Source: Halomarina salina
Lineage (GTDB): Archaea > Halobacteriota > Halobacteria > Halobacteriales > Haloarculaceae
NCBI RefSeq assembly: GCF_023074835.1
Contig: NZ_JALLGW010000001.1
Location: 3,035,875-3,099,874 of the forward strand
Direction of reading: 5' to 3'
Length of the DNA: 64,000 bases
The notes beneath the pieces were generated by a model, which was not told where the DNA came from, made no database searches, and saw only the letters and a program-made list of their open reading frames with translations. Positions 33,992 to 42,176 of this stretch are shown here, in pieces; within the stretch, counting starts at the first letter, position 1; each line of letters opens with the position of its first letter. The position numbers and the translations under genes were made by a program.

Positions 33992-35763
33992 GCGTCCCGA
34001 ACCGCAACACGCTGTGGGGGCGCGTCGTCGTCGACGAACTGGCGAAGGCGGGCGTCGACACGGCCGTCCTCGCGCCGGGGAGTCGCAGCACGCCGCTGAC
34101 CGTCGCGTTCGCCGCCCACGACGGCGTCGAGACGGTGTCGCAACTCGACGAGCGCTCGGCCGCCTTCTTCGCGCTCGGCCGGGCGAAACGCACGGGGAGT
34201 CCCGTCCCACTCGTCTCCACCTCCGGCACCGCGCTGGCGAACTTCCACCCGGCAGTCGTCGAGGCGAACCAGGCGCGGGTCCCGATGCTCCTCCTCACCG
34301 CCGACCGGCCCCGCGTTCTGCAGGACAGCGGCGCGAACCAGACCATCGACCAGGAGAAACTGTACGGCGACGCGGCGCGCGCCTACCGGACGCTCCCCGA
34401 ACCGGCCCCAGACGGTCGGACGCTCCGGTCGCTCCGGACGGCGCTCTCCCGGGCGGTCGGCACCGCGACCGGCACCCACTCCGGTCCGGTCCACCTCAAC
34501 GTCCCGTTCGAGAAGCCGCTGGAACCGACGCCCGTCCCCGGTGACGTCACCGACGCGTTCCTCGACGCCGAGCGGGAGGTCGTCGAGGGGCGGGACGGCC
34601 CGTGGGTCGCGATGACCCAGGGCCGGACGACGCTCGGCGAGGGCCAGCGTGAGCGACTCGCCGCGGCCGTCGCGGACGCCGAGCGAGGCCTCCTCGTCGC
34701 CGGGCCGGACAGCGGTCTCGACGCGGACACCCTCCAGGAGTTCACGCGAGCGTCGGGCGTCCCGGTCCTCGCGGACCCGCTCTCGGGCGTCCGCTTCGGT
34801 GACCACGTCGCGGACGACGGGACGCTCGTCTGCGGCGGCTACGACTCGTGGCTCGGGGCGCTCGACCCCGAGAATCCCGACGAGGCACCCGACCTCGTCC
34901 TGCGTGTGGGGGCCTCACCGACGTCGAAACCGCTCCGACACTACCTCCGGGACGCCGGCGCTCGACAGGTCGTCGTCGACCCCGCTGGCGGGTGGCGCGA
35001 GGCGACGTTCACCGCGACGGACCTCGTCGCCGCCGACCCGACCCGACTCCTCGCCGACCTCGCGGCGCGTGTCGAGGCGGGAAGTGACGGGGACGACGAC
35101 GGTGTGACTGACTGGCGCGACCGTCTCGCCTCGCTCGAACGCGAGTACTGGTCGCTCGTCGCCGAGGACGACGCCTGGTTCGAGGGGGCGGTGCTCCGCG
35201 AGACGGTGGCGAACCTCCCCGACCCGGCGACGCTGTTCGTCTCGAACTCGATGCCCGTCCGGGACCTCGACCGGTTCGGCGAACCGCGTTCTGCGGTTGT
35301 CACCGCGCTCGGGAACCGCGGCGCGTCGGGCATCGACGGCATCACGTCGTCGGCGCTCGGTGCGGGCCACGGCACCGACGACCCCCTCGTCCTCGTGACG
35401 GGAGACCTCGCCTTCTACCACGACAGTAACGGACTCCTAGCGTGCGCGCGAGCGGGCGTTGACGCCACCGTCGTCCTCGTCAACAACGACGGCGGCGGCA
35501 TCTTCCGCGTCCTCCCCATCGAGTCGTTCGACCCGCCGTTCACCGACTACTTCCGGACGCCGCACGGCCTGGAGTTCGCGCCGGTCGCCGACCTGTACGG
35601 GCTGGAGTTCGTCAGCACCGACTCGCGCGAGGCGTTCCGCGACGCGTACCGGGCTTCACTGGACGCGCCGGGTACCCAGGTCGTCGAGGTGCGGATGGAC
35701 GGCGAGGCGAGCCACCGCCACCGCGAGGCGCTGAACGAACGGGTTCAGGAGACGCTCGGCTGA
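33988..35763 (+). CDS. menD: SEPHCHC synthase
   Basis: 591 residues, ATG overlapping the menF stop. Thiamine-diphosphate enzyme joining 2-oxoglutarate and isochorismate. The N-terminal PYR domain starts NTLWGRVVVDELAKAGVDTA with LAPGSRSTPLTVAF and SQLDERSAAFFALG; the C-terminal PP domain has the ThDP/Mg signature from VTGDLAFYHDSNGLL to VLVNNDGGGIF. PLVSTSGTALANFHPAVVEA is typical of MenD. Full length for the family. Expression should be coupled to menF. Confidence 0.95.
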   Translation: MSVPNRNTLWGRVVVDELAKAGVDTAVLAPGSRSTPLTVAFAAHDGVETVSQLDERSAAFFALGRAKRTGSPVPLVSTSGTALANFHPAVVEANQARVPMLLLTADRPRVLQDSGANQTIDQEKLYGDAARAYRTLPEPAPDGRTLRSLRTALSRAVGTATGTHSGPVHLNVPFEKPLEPTPVPGDVTDAFLDAEREVVEGRDGPWVAMTQGRTTLGEGQRERLAAAVADAERGLLVAGPDSGLDADTLQEFTRASGVPVLADPLSGVRFGDHVADDGTLVCGGYDSWLGALDPENPDEAPDLVLRVGASPTSKPLRHYLRDAGARQVVVDPAGGWREATFTATDLVAADPTRLLADLAARVEAGSDGDDDGVTDWRDRLASLEREYWSLVAEDDAWFEGAVLRETVANLPDPATLFVSNSMPVRDLDRFGEPRSAVVTALGNRGASGIDGITSSALGAGHGTDDPLVLVTGDLAFYHDSNGLLACARAGVDATVVLVNNDGGGIFRVLPIESFDPPFTDYFRTPHGLEFAPVADLYGLEFVSTDSREAFRDAYRASLDAPGTQVVEVRMDGEASHRHREALNERVQETLG

Positions 35764-35825
35764 GGCGGGAGGAGTCGGCGCAGAACCCTCCGTCGTCCCG
35801 TCGAGCGGCACCGGCCGAGCCGCGA

Positions 35826-35833
35826 ACTATTTT
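35826..35833 (+). promoter_or_regulatory. TATA box for the membrane protein gene at 35859
   Basis: ACTATTTT-like stretch 26-33 bases before the ATG at 35859. Confidence 0.5.
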
Positions 35834-35858
35834 TGCCGGCGGTCGTGAACGAACGAGT

Positions 35859-36227
35859 ATGTCCAGCCTCGGGTCCACGTTCGGACGACTCCGCCCCCCA
35901 CCACGCCTGCTCTGGTCGGTACTGTCCGTGTTCGCGCTGCTCGTCCTGCTCTTCTCGCTGCTCGACGGCGCCCTCCTGTTCGGAGTCGTCGTCGTCTCGT
36001 TCGTCGTCCTCTGGTCGGGCGTCGGGTGGCTGGTCTACGCGTACGCCGAGCAGCGAGGTGCCCCCATCGTCCAGTGGCCGGTCCGCGGCGCACTGGTCGC
36101 GTCGGTGCTGGTGCTGCTGTACGCGCTGTTGATAGAACAGGCCCTGTTGCTCGGTATCGTCGCCGCCATGCTGCTCGTCGCCGCGAGCGTCGTGGTCGGG
36201 GTGTTGCTGACGCTCGAGGGTCGCTGA
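35859..36227 (+). CDS. Four-helix membrane protein of unknown function
   Basis: 122 residues. Four hydrophobic helices at about 18-36, 38-60, 75-95 and 97-118, with short loops and few charges; a conserved-looking Tyr-Ala-Glu-Gln-Arg loop joins helices two and three. The C-terminus is LEGR. It has its own TATA box and follows menD by 95 bases. Converges with the DUF7344-like gene. No family function known. Confidence 0.65.
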   Translation: MSSLGSTFGRLRPPPRLLWSVLSVFALLVLLFSLLDGALLFGVVVVSFVVLWSGVGWLVYAYAEQRGAPIVQWPVRGALVASVLVLLYALLIEQALLLGIVAAMLLVAASVVVGVLLTLEGR

Positions 36228-36232
36228 GCCAC

Positions 36233-36577
36233 TCAGTCCGAGAGCGCCGCGGTGCCGCTCTCGAACCGGGCGGTGGCCGGGGTGATGCGGTCGCCCGGCG
36301 CGACCGTCTGCTCGTCCCGGTCGAACTCTACGAACTCCGCGTCGTCGAGCTTCGGCAGGTGGACGTGGTAGAGCCCGACGGCCACGTTCTGGCGGGAATC
36401 CTCTCCGGTCAGCCCCTCCCGCCGGAGGACGTGGGCCACGACGCCCTGCAGGTCGAGCGCGCCGCACGTCTCGACGGCGTCCACGGCCCACCGCCGGTGG
36501 GGGTGACTCATGGCGTCGTACATCTCGGTCCGGTCCTCGGTCGTCTCGTCGGTTCGGTCGTCGGGTCGGGTGGACAT
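36233..36577 (-). CDS. DUF7344-like winged-helix protein
   Basis: 114 residues. A charged N-terminus is followed by MYDAMSHPHRRWAVDAVETC, then helices and GLYHVHLPKLDDAEFVEFDR as the recognition helix and wing. Haloarchaea carry many such proteins, with the pattern xALxHPxRRxxL near the start; I place it in the DUF7344-type group from that pattern. Probably DNA-binding. A palindromic TTAATTAA at 36631-36638 lies upstream and may be its TATA box. Not clearly part of the neighbouring ABC operon. Confidence 0.75.
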   Translation of the reverse strand: MSTRPDDRTDETTEDRTEMYDAMSHPHRRWAVDAVETCGALDLQGVVAHVLRREGLTGEDSRQNVAVGLYHVHLPKLDDAEFVEFDRDEQTVAPGDRITPATARFESGTAALSD

Positions 36578-36681
36578 CTTGTCCCCTCCTTCGCGATAGT
36601 CCAGGTATTCGTAACGGCGGGTTGAGCCGGTTAATTAAGTAGGGGTGGGAAGCGTCGACAGGGGGCGAGGACGCCGGGCCC

Positions 36682-37356
36682 TCACCCGGCGGCGGCGACG
36701 CCGTCGGGCGTGTCCGCGGACCCGATCTGTCGCTCCACGAGCGCCAGCCCGGCGTCGAGCGCGATGGCGAGCAGCGCACCGGGGATGGCCCCCGCGAGCA
36801 ACTGCGCCGTGCTGAACAGTTTGATGCCGCCGATGACCCACACGCCGAGGCCACCGCCGCCGATGAAGAACGCGAGGTAGGCCGTCCCGACGTTGAGGAC
36901 GACGCTCGTCCGGATGCCGGCGAAGATGACCGGCACCGCCTGCGGGAACCGGACGTCACGCATGACGTCCCACCAGGTCATCCCCATGCCGTGAGCCGCC
37001 TCGACGGTGTCGTCGTCGACGCTCTCCAGTCCGGCGATGGTGTTGGTCAACACCGGCAGCAGCGCGTACACCGCGAGACCGACCAGCGCCGGTTCGAATC
37101 CGAGGCCGAGTATGGGGAACGTCAGCGCGATGACCGCGAGCGTCGGGACGGTCTGGGCGACGTTCCCTGCCGAGCCGATAATCGCCGATGCCCGGTCGTT
37201 CTGGACGGCGAGGACGCCCAGCGGGATGGCGATGGCCACCGCCACGAGTTCGGAGACGAACACCAGCAGCAGGTGCTCCCGGAGCAGTTCGACGAACCGG
37301 CCCTGGTTGGCGACCAGGAACTCCCACGTCGCCCACAGCACGTCGAGCACGCTCAC
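36682..37356 (-). CDS. Osmoprotectant-type ABC transporter permease, second permease
   Basis: 224 residues, five to six membrane helices, with the BPD_transp_1 EAA-type loop VEAAHGMGMTWWDVMRDVRF before the cytoplasmic Pro. Family is ProW/OpuCB/OpuCD. Last gene of the operon; its ATG (37356) overlaps the stop of the ATPase gene. Together with the other permease it should form the membrane channel for a quaternary-ammonium or similar compatible solute, which would suit a halophile, but the substrate is inferred. Confidence 0.88.
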   Translation of the reverse strand: MSVLDVLWATWEFLVANQGRFVELLREHLLLVFVSELVAVAIAIPLGVLAVQNDRASAIIGSAGNVAQTVPTLAVIALTFPILGLGFEPALVGLAVYALLPVLTNTIAGLESVDDDTVEAAHGMGMTWWDVMRDVRFPQAVPVIFAGIRTSVVLNVGTAYLAFFIGGGGLGVWVIGGIKLFSTAQLLAGAIPGALLAIALDAGLALVERQIGSADTPDGVAAAG

Positions 37357-38354
37357 GCTGCGGCCCCGTGCTGGAGGTCACGGATGTCCTCCTCGGTCAC
37401 GATGCCGACGACGTTCGCCTCCTCGACGACCGGGAGTGCGTCGACGCCGGCCTGGATGCACCGCGACAGCGCGATCTGCGTGCTGTCGGACGGTTCGACC
37501 GGTATGAGTTCACCGCCGTCGGCCATGACGCCCTGGTCCGAACGGAACGCCTCGACGACGTCCTCGTGTTGGTCGGGGACGTCCTCGCGCATCACCTCGC
37601 CGACGCGGAGCACGCGCAGGCGCTTGAGCGTCCGGTCGGGGCCGATGAAGTCCTCGACGAACTTCGTCTTCGGCCGGTCGAGGAGCGCCTTCGGCGTGTC
37701 GTACTGGACGACCTGCCCCTGGTTCATCACGGCGATGTGGTCGCCCATCTTCAGCGCCTCGTCGATGCTGTGCGTGACGAACAGGATGGTGGTGTCGATG
37801 TCGTCCTGGATGGCGAGGAACTCGTCCTGCAACTCCTCGCGGGTGATGGGGTCGAGCGCGCCGAACGGTTCGTCCATCAGCAGGACGTCCGGGTCGGCGG
37901 CCAGCGCACGGGCCACGCCGACGCGCTGTTGCTGGCCGCCGGACAGTTCGGTCGGGTTCCGGTCGCGGAACTCCTCGGGCGGCAGGTCGACGAGGGTCAG
38001 CAGTTCGTCGACGCGCGCGTCGATGCGCTCGGCGTCCCAGCCCTTCAGGTCGGGGACCGTCGCGACGTTCTCGCCGACGGTCATGTGGTCGAACAGGCCG
38101 ACGTCCTGGATGACGTAGCCGACCTCCCGACGGAGTTCGGTCGCCTCCAGGTCGTGGACATCGGTCCCGTCGTAGTAGACGGTGCCCTCGGACGGCTCTT
38201 CGAGCCGGTTGACGAGCTTCATCGTCGTCGTCTTCCCACAGCCCGACGGGCCGACGAGGACCGTCGTCGTCCCCTCCGCTACTTCGAAGTCGATGCCTCT
38301 GACGGCGTGCGTGCCGTCCTCGTACCGCTTGTGGACGTTGTCGAATCGGATCAT
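37353..38354 (-). CDS. Osmoprotectant-type ABC transporter ATPase with CBS domains
   Basis: 333 residues. Walker A GPSGCGKTT (35-43), Q-loop in VIQDVGLFDHM, signature LSGGQQQRVGVARAL, Walker B VLLMDEPFGALD and the switch His in VTHSIDEA. The C-terminal 85 residues hold a CBS pair (VGEVMREDVPDQHEDVVEAF ... ALPVVEEANVVGIVTEEDIR). In the OpuA/OpuC ATPases this module senses ionic strength and gates uptake. ATGA overlaps at both ends link it to the two permease genes. Confidence 0.93.
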   Translation of the reverse strand: MIRFDNVHKRYEDGTHAVRGIDFEVAEGTTTVLVGPSGCGKTTTMKLVNRLEEPSEGTVYYDGTDVHDLEATELRREVGYVIQDVGLFDHMTVGENVATVPDLKGWDAERIDARVDELLTLVDLPPEEFRDRNPTELSGGQQQRVGVARALAADPDVLLMDEPFGALDPITREELQDEFLAIQDDIDTTILFVTHSIDEALKMGDHIAVMNQGQVVQYDTPKALLDRPKTKFVEDFIGPDRTLKRLRVLRVGEVMREDVPDQHEDVVEAFRSDQGVMADGGELIPVEPSDSTQIALSRCIQAGVDALPVVEEANVVGIVTEEDIRDLQHGAAA

Positions 38355-39052
38355 AGTGGGAGCCGTTGAACTGATTTCGTGACGAGGTTCGGGTCGACCG
38401 CTTCACCGTTGCGCAGTCTGAGCAGGTCCTCGACGACGGCGAGGCCGTAGTCGAAGGTGAGCGCGAGCGCCGAGAGGACGATGGTCGTGACGACGATCAT
38501 CGGCGTGTTTCCGCTGTTGATTCCCTGGAAGATGAAGTCGCCCAGCCCCGGCCCGGCGATGAACGCGCCGATGGCGGCGAGCCCGACGACGATGACCACC
38601 GCGTTGCGCACGCCGGCCATCACGACCGGGAGCGCGACCGGGAACCGGACCCGTCGGAGCCGCTGCCAGCGGGTCATCCCGAGGCCTGTTCCGGCCTCGA
38701 CGGTCGAGGCGTCGGCCCGCGTCAGGCCGATGTAGGTGTTCCTGACGATGGGCAACAGCGAGTAGCAGACGAGCGCCGCGATGACGGGCGGCGCGCCGAT
38801 GCCCAGCACCGGGACGAGCACGCCGAAGAAGGCGATGCTCGGCACCGTCAGGAGGACGCCGGCGAACCAGAGCACGGGCGTCGACGCCCGGTCGTACATG
38901 CTGATGAACACCCCCGCGCCGACGCCGAGGGGGAGCGCGATGGCCAGCGTCTGACAGACGAGGATGACGTGTTCGACCAGCATCCGGGTCAGCCGGTCCT
39001 GGTTCTCGACTGCGAACTGGACGTACGGGTCGAACTGGAGCGCGATACTCAT
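38351..39052 (-). CDS. Osmoprotectant-type ABC transporter permease, first permease
   Basis: 233 residues with about six membrane helices and the EAA loop VEAGTGLGMTRWQRLRRVRF. Similar in size and pattern to the other permease at 36682-37356, as in OpuCB/OpuCD pairs. It is the second gene of the operon; its ATG overlaps the stop of the binding-protein gene (39049-39052) and its stop overlaps the ATPase start. Two distinct permeases suggest a heterodimeric channel. Confidence 0.9.
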   Translation of the reverse strand: MSIALQFDPYVQFAVENQDRLTRMLVEHVILVCQTLAIALPLGVGAGVFISMYDRASTPVLWFAGVLLTVPSIAFFGVLVPVLGIGAPPVIAALVCYSLLPIVRNTYIGLTRADASTVEAGTGLGMTRWQRLRRVRFPVALPVVMAGVRNAVVIVVGLAAIGAFIAGPGLGDFIFQGINSGNTPMIVVTTIVLSALALTFDYGLAVVEDLLRLRNGEAVDPNLVTKSVQRLPL

Positions 39053-39996
39053 ACCAGCCCCTCCGACTCCAGGTAGTCACGGGCGACCGCCTGTGCGTCC
39101 TCGCCGTCGAGCGCGACGCGCTCGTTGAGTCGCATTATCTTCTCCGTGTTCAGCGTCGGTCCGATGGCGTTCAGCGGTTCGCGTATCGACGGCAGGGCGT
39201 CGAGCGTCCCCTGGTTGACCGCCGGGGCGGGGTTGTAGATGGGGAAGAAGTCCCGGTCGTCCTCGAGCGTGACCAGGTCGTACTTCTTCACCTTCGGGTT
39301 CGTGGTGAACACCATCCCGAAGTCCGCGTCGGTCTCGGCGATGATCTGGTAGCACAGCGCGGCGCTGATACTCCGGAGTTCCAGGTTCGACGCCGCCCCC
39401 TGGAAGTCGTACGACTTCACCAGCCCCGGCCAGCCGTCGGGCCGGTTGAGGAACTCCGGCCCGAGGACGCCGGTCAGGTTGCCGCCCTGCTTCTTGACGT
39501 ACGCCGCGAAGTCACTCAGCGTCTTCACACCGGTCTTCTTCGACCACTCCGGCGTGACGGCGATGGCGTACGTGTTGTTGAACGGCGCGCGGTTGAGGTA
39601 CGCAGTATCGTAGTGTTTCGCGAGTTTCCCCTCGACGGCCTGATAGAGCTTCTTCGCGTCGGGGATTACCTCGTCTTTCTTCGGTGGCGCGTTCAGCCAC
39701 GCGCCGCCGGAGTAGTACCAGAACAGGTCGACCTCCCCGTTCGAGACGGCCCGGAGGTTCAGCGTCGTCCCCCCCAGCCCCGTCTCGTCGAGGACCGTCA
39801 GGTCGGTGTTCGCCTTCAGCGACTCGATGCTCAAGTAGCCGAGGACGACGTCCTCGGTGAAGCGCATCGAGCTCACCGTCACGGAGTCGCCCGCGACAGC
39901 GCCGAACGCACCGGTACAGCCCGCTGTCGCGCCGACGCCAGCCGTCGCGGCAGTCGCACCTCCCAGTTTCAGGAAGTCACGACGAGTTCGTTCCAC
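39049..39996 (-). CDS. Substrate-binding lipoprotein of osmoprotectant-type ABC transporter
   Basis: 315 residues. Tat signal MERTRRDFLKLGGATAATAG with twin arginines, followed by lipobox TAGC (Cys27). The mature protein matches the OpuBC/OsmF type-II binding fold: EDVVLGYLSIESLKANTDLT, LFWYYSGGAWLN, and DADFGMVFTTNPKVKKYDLV. Aromatic residues in WYYSG and the later FFPIYN could form the cation-pi box for a trimethylammonium group, but this needs a model. First gene of the four-gene operon. Confidence 0.9.
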   Translation of the reverse strand: MERTRRDFLKLGGATAATAGVGATAGCTGAFGAVAGDSVTVSSMRFTEDVVLGYLSIESLKANTDLTVLDETGLGGTTLNLRAVSNGEVDLFWYYSGGAWLNAPPKKDEVIPDAKKLYQAVEGKLAKHYDTAYLNRAPFNNTYAIAVTPEWSKKTGVKTLSDFAAYVKKQGGNLTGVLGPEFLNRPDGWPGLVKSYDFQGAASNLELRSISAALCYQIIAETDADFGMVFTTNPKVKKYDLVTLEDDRDFFPIYNPAPAVNQGTLDALPSIREPLNAIGPTLNTEKIMRLNERVALDGEDAQAVARDYLESEGLV

Positions 39997-40123
39997 TGGC
40001 TACCTCGGCCGACCGGTCGAGATGCTGTCCGAACGATACAGTGCGGGTGGAAGCCGTCCATGTGGACACGGTTCTGTCATCGGACGTCTAACAAGTACAG
40101 TGCAGCATCCCGATTACCGACTC

Positions 40124-40141
40124 TGCCTGCCAAGGCAGGCA
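40124..40141. promoter_or_regulatory. Perfect palindrome between the ABC operon and menB
   Basis: TGCCTGCC-AA-GGCAGGCA, an 8-bp perfect inverted repeat in the 282-base divergent gap (39997-40278), 155 bases before the menB start and 128 bases before the ABC operon start. It could be an operator for either or both. The rest of the gap shows no gene. Confidence 0.4.
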
Positions 40142-40245
40142 GGCCTTCTCAGTGGTCGGCGTGTCCTGTGAGACGGCCGGTGAGTGTTCGTCGCGGCCAC
40201 CCTGCGTGCTTACGTAGCGTTACCCCTCGAACAGACCAGACGGAC

Positions 40246-40253
40246 AAGTTTTT
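40246..40253 (+). promoter_or_regulatory. TATA-like element for menB
   Basis: AAGTTTTT, 26-33 bases before the ATG at 40279. Confidence 0.4.
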
Positions 40254-40278
40254 TCGCCGCTGCGGGCAGAGCCGGTCT

Positions 40279-41166
40279 ATGGTTTCGGACATCTTCGACC
40301 CCGACCGCTGGGACCCCGTGGAGGGGTTCGACTTCGAGGACGTGACCTACCACCGCGCCCGCGAGCAGGGGACGGTCCGTATCGCGTTCGACCGCCCCGA
40401 CGTCCGCAACGCCTTCCGCCCCCGGACCGTCGACGAACTCCACACCGCGCTCGACCACGCCAAGCGCCAGACCGACGTCGGCTGTGTCCTCCTCACCGGC
40501 AACGGCCCCTCCTCGACGGACGGCGGCTGGGCGTTCTCTTCCGGCGGCGACCAGCGCATCCGCGGCGGCGACGGCTACCAGTACGAGGGCGACGAGGAGG
40601 GGGCATCCGAGACGGGTCGCCTCCACATCCTCGAGGTCCAGCGTGCCATCCGGTTCATGCCGAAACCCGTCGTCGCCGTCGTCCCCGGCTGGGCCGTCGG
40701 CGGGGGTCACTCGCTGCACGTCGTCTGTGACCTCACGCTCGCCAGCGCAGACCACGCGAAGTTCCTCCAGACCGACCCCGACGTGGCGAGTTTCGACGCC
40801 GGATTCGGGTCGGCGTACCTCGCCCAGCAGGTCGGCCAGAAGAAGGCCCGCGAGGTGTTCTTCCTCGGGAAGACCTACTCGGCCGAGGAGGCCGCCGACA
40901 TGGGGATGGTCAACGAGGCGGTCCCACACGAGGAACTGGAGGAGACGGCGCTGGAGTGGGGAGAGGAGATGAACTCGAAGTCACCCACCGCGATGCGGAT
41001 GCTGAAGTACGCGTTCAACCTCGACTCGGACGGACTGGTCGGGCAACAGGTGTTCGCCGGCGAGGCGACCCGACTCGGCTACATGACCGACGAGGCCGCC
41101 GAGGGCCGCGACGCGTTCGTCGAGGGGCGAGAGCCGGAGTTCGACGACTACCCCTGGCACTACTGA
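40279..41166 (+). CDS. menB: 1,4-Dihydroxy-2-naphthoyl-CoA synthase
   Basis: 295 residues. Crotonase-fold enzyme that closes the ring of o-succinylbenzoyl-CoA. MenB-specific features are present: SSGGDQRIRGGDGYQYEGDE, the PGWAVGGGHSLHVVCDLTLA oxyanion segment, VASFDAGFGSAYLAQQVGQK, and the C-terminal EPEFDDYPWHY. The ATG at 40279 is chosen because upstream frame is the complement of the ABC operon and lacks similarity. It is separated from the other men genes, 4.5 kb after menD and with its own promoter. Confidence 0.94.
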   Translation: MVSDIFDPDRWDPVEGFDFEDVTYHRAREQGTVRIAFDRPDVRNAFRPRTVDELHTALDHAKRQTDVGCVLLTGNGPSSTDGGWAFSSGGDQRIRGGDGYQYEGDEEGASETGRLHILEVQRAIRFMPKPVVAVVPGWAVGGGHSLHVVCDLTLASADHAKFLQTDPDVASFDAGFGSAYLAQQVGQKKAREVFFLGKTYSAEEAADMGMVNEAVPHEELEETALEWGEEMNSKSPTAMRMLKYAFNLDSDGLVGQQVFAGEATRLGYMTDEAAEGRDAFVEGREPEFDDYPWHY

Positions 41167-41367
41167 CCCAGCGCACCGTTCCGATACGTTAGTTTACGTT
41201 CCCAGCCAGTCGGCGCTGTGACCCGGCGACGAACGCACGTGCGAGCGTCTCACGTCCCGTCGTCGACACCGAACGGGACTCGTCTGGTACGTGACGACGC
41301 GGCGCACACTTAACGACCCGTGGATACGCGGGGGGACGTTCTCGGTTCTGCCGCCGCACGTACTCCT

Positions 41368-42078
41368 ATGAGCGAGTGGTTCCCCTCGGAGGAGTGGCTG
41401 GACAGGTATCGGGCCAACCTGAACGAGAGCGAGCGGTACGCAGCAGAGAGCGACGGCTGGGGCGTCGACTTCGCGGGCGACTTCGTCTTCGAGATTCGGA
41501 GTCTCCCGGTCGAGGAGACCACCGTGGGCGAGTTCCCGGACGACCTGACCGACGACCTCCGCGAGAACCTCACGTCGCTCCCGGACGAGCGCGCGGCGAC
41601 GCTCGTCGCAGACGCCCCGCCGACGCTACGAGAACGCCTCGACGAGCAGGAGGGCGACGACCGGACGCGGTTGCTCGACGCGCTCCTCGCGACGCCCGTC
41701 GCCGAGGTCCCCGACGCCGTCTCGTCTGCCCTCCGCGAGGAGCTACCGGCGGACCTGGCGAACCTGCTCACGCAACTCGAACGGTACGTCGACGACGGCA
41801 CCGTCCGCGTCTACCTCGACCTCTACGAGGGCGAGTGTCGGGAGGCGTTCGTGCTCGACCCGGACGACGAGCGCGACCCGGGGTTCGCCCTCCAGGGACC
41901 GTACGGGAGCTGGAAGGCGCTCACGGAGGGCGAAGACGTGATGGACAGCGTGCTCGGCCAGGACCTCGACCTCGACGGCTCGGTCACCAAGATCATGAGC
42001 TACGCCGACGCCGCCGACGAGATGGGCGACGTCGCCAGCAGGACGGACTCGCGGGCGCTGTTCCAGGGGAACGCCTGA
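41368..42078 (+). CDS. SCP2-like sterol-carrier-fold protein
   Basis: 236 residues from ATG 41368 (MSEWFPSEEWLDRYRANLNE). Strand pattern FAGDFVFEIRSLPVEE, then a helical insert (VADAPPTLRERLDEQEGDDR), VRVYLDLYEGECREAFVLDP, GPYGSWKALTEGEDVMDSVL and SVTKIMSYADAADEM fit the SCP2 sterol-carrier fold, which binds lipids or acyl chains. The inserted helical stretch at about 90-140 is not standard. In haloarchaea such proteins often sit by acyl-CoA metabolism genes; here it precedes the R2-like gene. Ligand unknown. Confidence 0.7.
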   Translation: MSEWFPSEEWLDRYRANLNESERYAAESDGWGVDFAGDFVFEIRSLPVEETTVGEFPDDLTDDLRENLTSLPDERAATLVADAPPTLRERLDEQEGDDRTRLLDALLATPVAEVPDAVSSALREELPADLANLLTQLERYVDDGTVRVYLDLYEGECREAFVLDPDDERDPGFALQGPYGSWKALTEGEDVMDSVLGQDLDLDGSVTKIMSYADAADEMGDVASRTDSRALFQGNA

Positions 42079-42094
42079 GCGAGCCGCCGCAGGG

Positions 42095-42103
42095 TATTTT
42101 TAA
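42095..42103 (+). promoter_or_regulatory. TATA box for the R2-like gene
   Basis: TATTTTTAA in an AT-rich patch that also contains GTAAATAAAAAGG. Leader would be about 50 bases before the ATG at 42177. Confidence 0.45.
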
Positions 42104-42176
42104 CGAACGTTGTAAATAAAAAGGGCCGGGAATACGAGGAGGAACAGTCAGGGGTTCGAGGAAGCTTTACATCGGT

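Noticed and set aside
39613..40278. N-terminal extension of menB by 222 codons.
   Set aside because: It runs through the antisense of the substrate-binding protein gene and promoter region; MenB similarity begins at 40279.
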